From: Lachnospiraceae bacterium
Lineage (GTDB): Bacteria; Bacillota; Clostridia; Lachnospirales; Lachnospiraceae
Direction: 5' to 3'
DNA length: 57,891 nucleotides
NCBI GenBank assembly: GCA_016282745.1
Contig: JAEELL010000043.1
Location: 1-57,891 of the forward strand
Of the stretch, positions 57,869 through 57,891 are shown piece after piece (position 1 is the stretch's first letter; each line of letters starts with the position of its first letter). A program made the translations under genes and the position numbers. The notes beneath the pieces are model-generated. The model saw only the letters and a program-made list of their open reading frames with translations, searched no databases and was not told the origin of the DNA.

Positions 57869-57891
57869 ATGTCTGAATATGTGATTTCAGC
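57869..57891 (+). CDS. Start of a gene cut by the window end
   Basis: ATG at 57869 follows AAAGGAAG by about ten bases and opens MSEYVIS. Only seven codons are visible, too few to identify; it is divergent from the esterase and downstream of the second palindrome. Confidence 0.4.

Overview
The window looks like chromosomal DNA of an AT-rich Clostridia bacterium, most likely Lachnospiraceae. The reasons are strong AGGAGG ribosome-binding sites, a T-box-controlled trp operon, the rplU-prp-rpmA-obgE-yhbY-nadD/yqeK-rsfS block, a lexA/yneA-type SOS pair, and many secreted proteins with low-complexity linkers and Lys-rich Ig-like tails. No tRNA, rRNA or CRISPR array was seen.

Layout. (1) 1-3240: a decayed polymorphic-toxin locus. 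It holds the 3' part of a toxin with a deaminase-like tip, a Syd/SUKH immunity gene, an IS1380-like transposase remnant, an orphan second deaminase tip without a start codon, a truncated SUKH immunity gene and a fibronectin-III tail. (2) 3220-10330: trpEGDCFBA behind a Trp-specific T-box and closed by a terminator. (3) 10390-13640: an ECF sigma/anti-sigma pair, a Nudix hydrolase and serine acetyltransferase. (4) 13855-18765: an apparently complete phosphorelay made of an amino-acid-permease/histidine-kinase/receiver fusion, a receiver-GGDEF(degenerate)-EAL protein and an HPt protein. (5) 18762-26080: housekeeping genes (L21 leader and L21, Prp protease, L27, Obg, YhbY, NadD-YqeK fusion, RsfS), a GH13 enzyme and a His-rich CobW GTPase. 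(6) 26125-29529: lexA with a divergent yneA-like gene under SOS boxes, a tyrosine recombinase and TtcA. (7) 29838-38633: small unknown proteins, an EAL-PAS protein, an OmpR-type two-component system with a poly-Asn kinase linker and a PepSY gene sharing its candidate operator, and a secreted Ig-like protein. (8) 38633-45937: a tail-anchored protein; a BlaI/BlaR1-like operon whose promoter carries three operator copies and whose sensor has an unrecognised duplicated ectodomain; and a decayed RtcB-PrfH RNA-repair module lying between fragments of a nuclease gene. (9) 45959-57891: accessory DNA with a secreted Big/SH3-like protein, a serine recombinase, several unknown small genes, an AgrA/AgrC-like system next to an M48 membrane protease, an intact lipoprotein nuclease, and a pectin-acetylesterase-like hydrolase of different base composition divergent from a gene cut by the window end.

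The best candidates for undescribed biology are the permease-kinase fusion that seems to feed a c-di-GMP phosphodiesterase, and the BlaI/BlaR1-like system that has no beta-lactamase and a novel repeated sensor domain. A recurrent theme is short tandem duplication (11-25 bp units) in intergenic and linker sequence, including some that touch start or stop codons.
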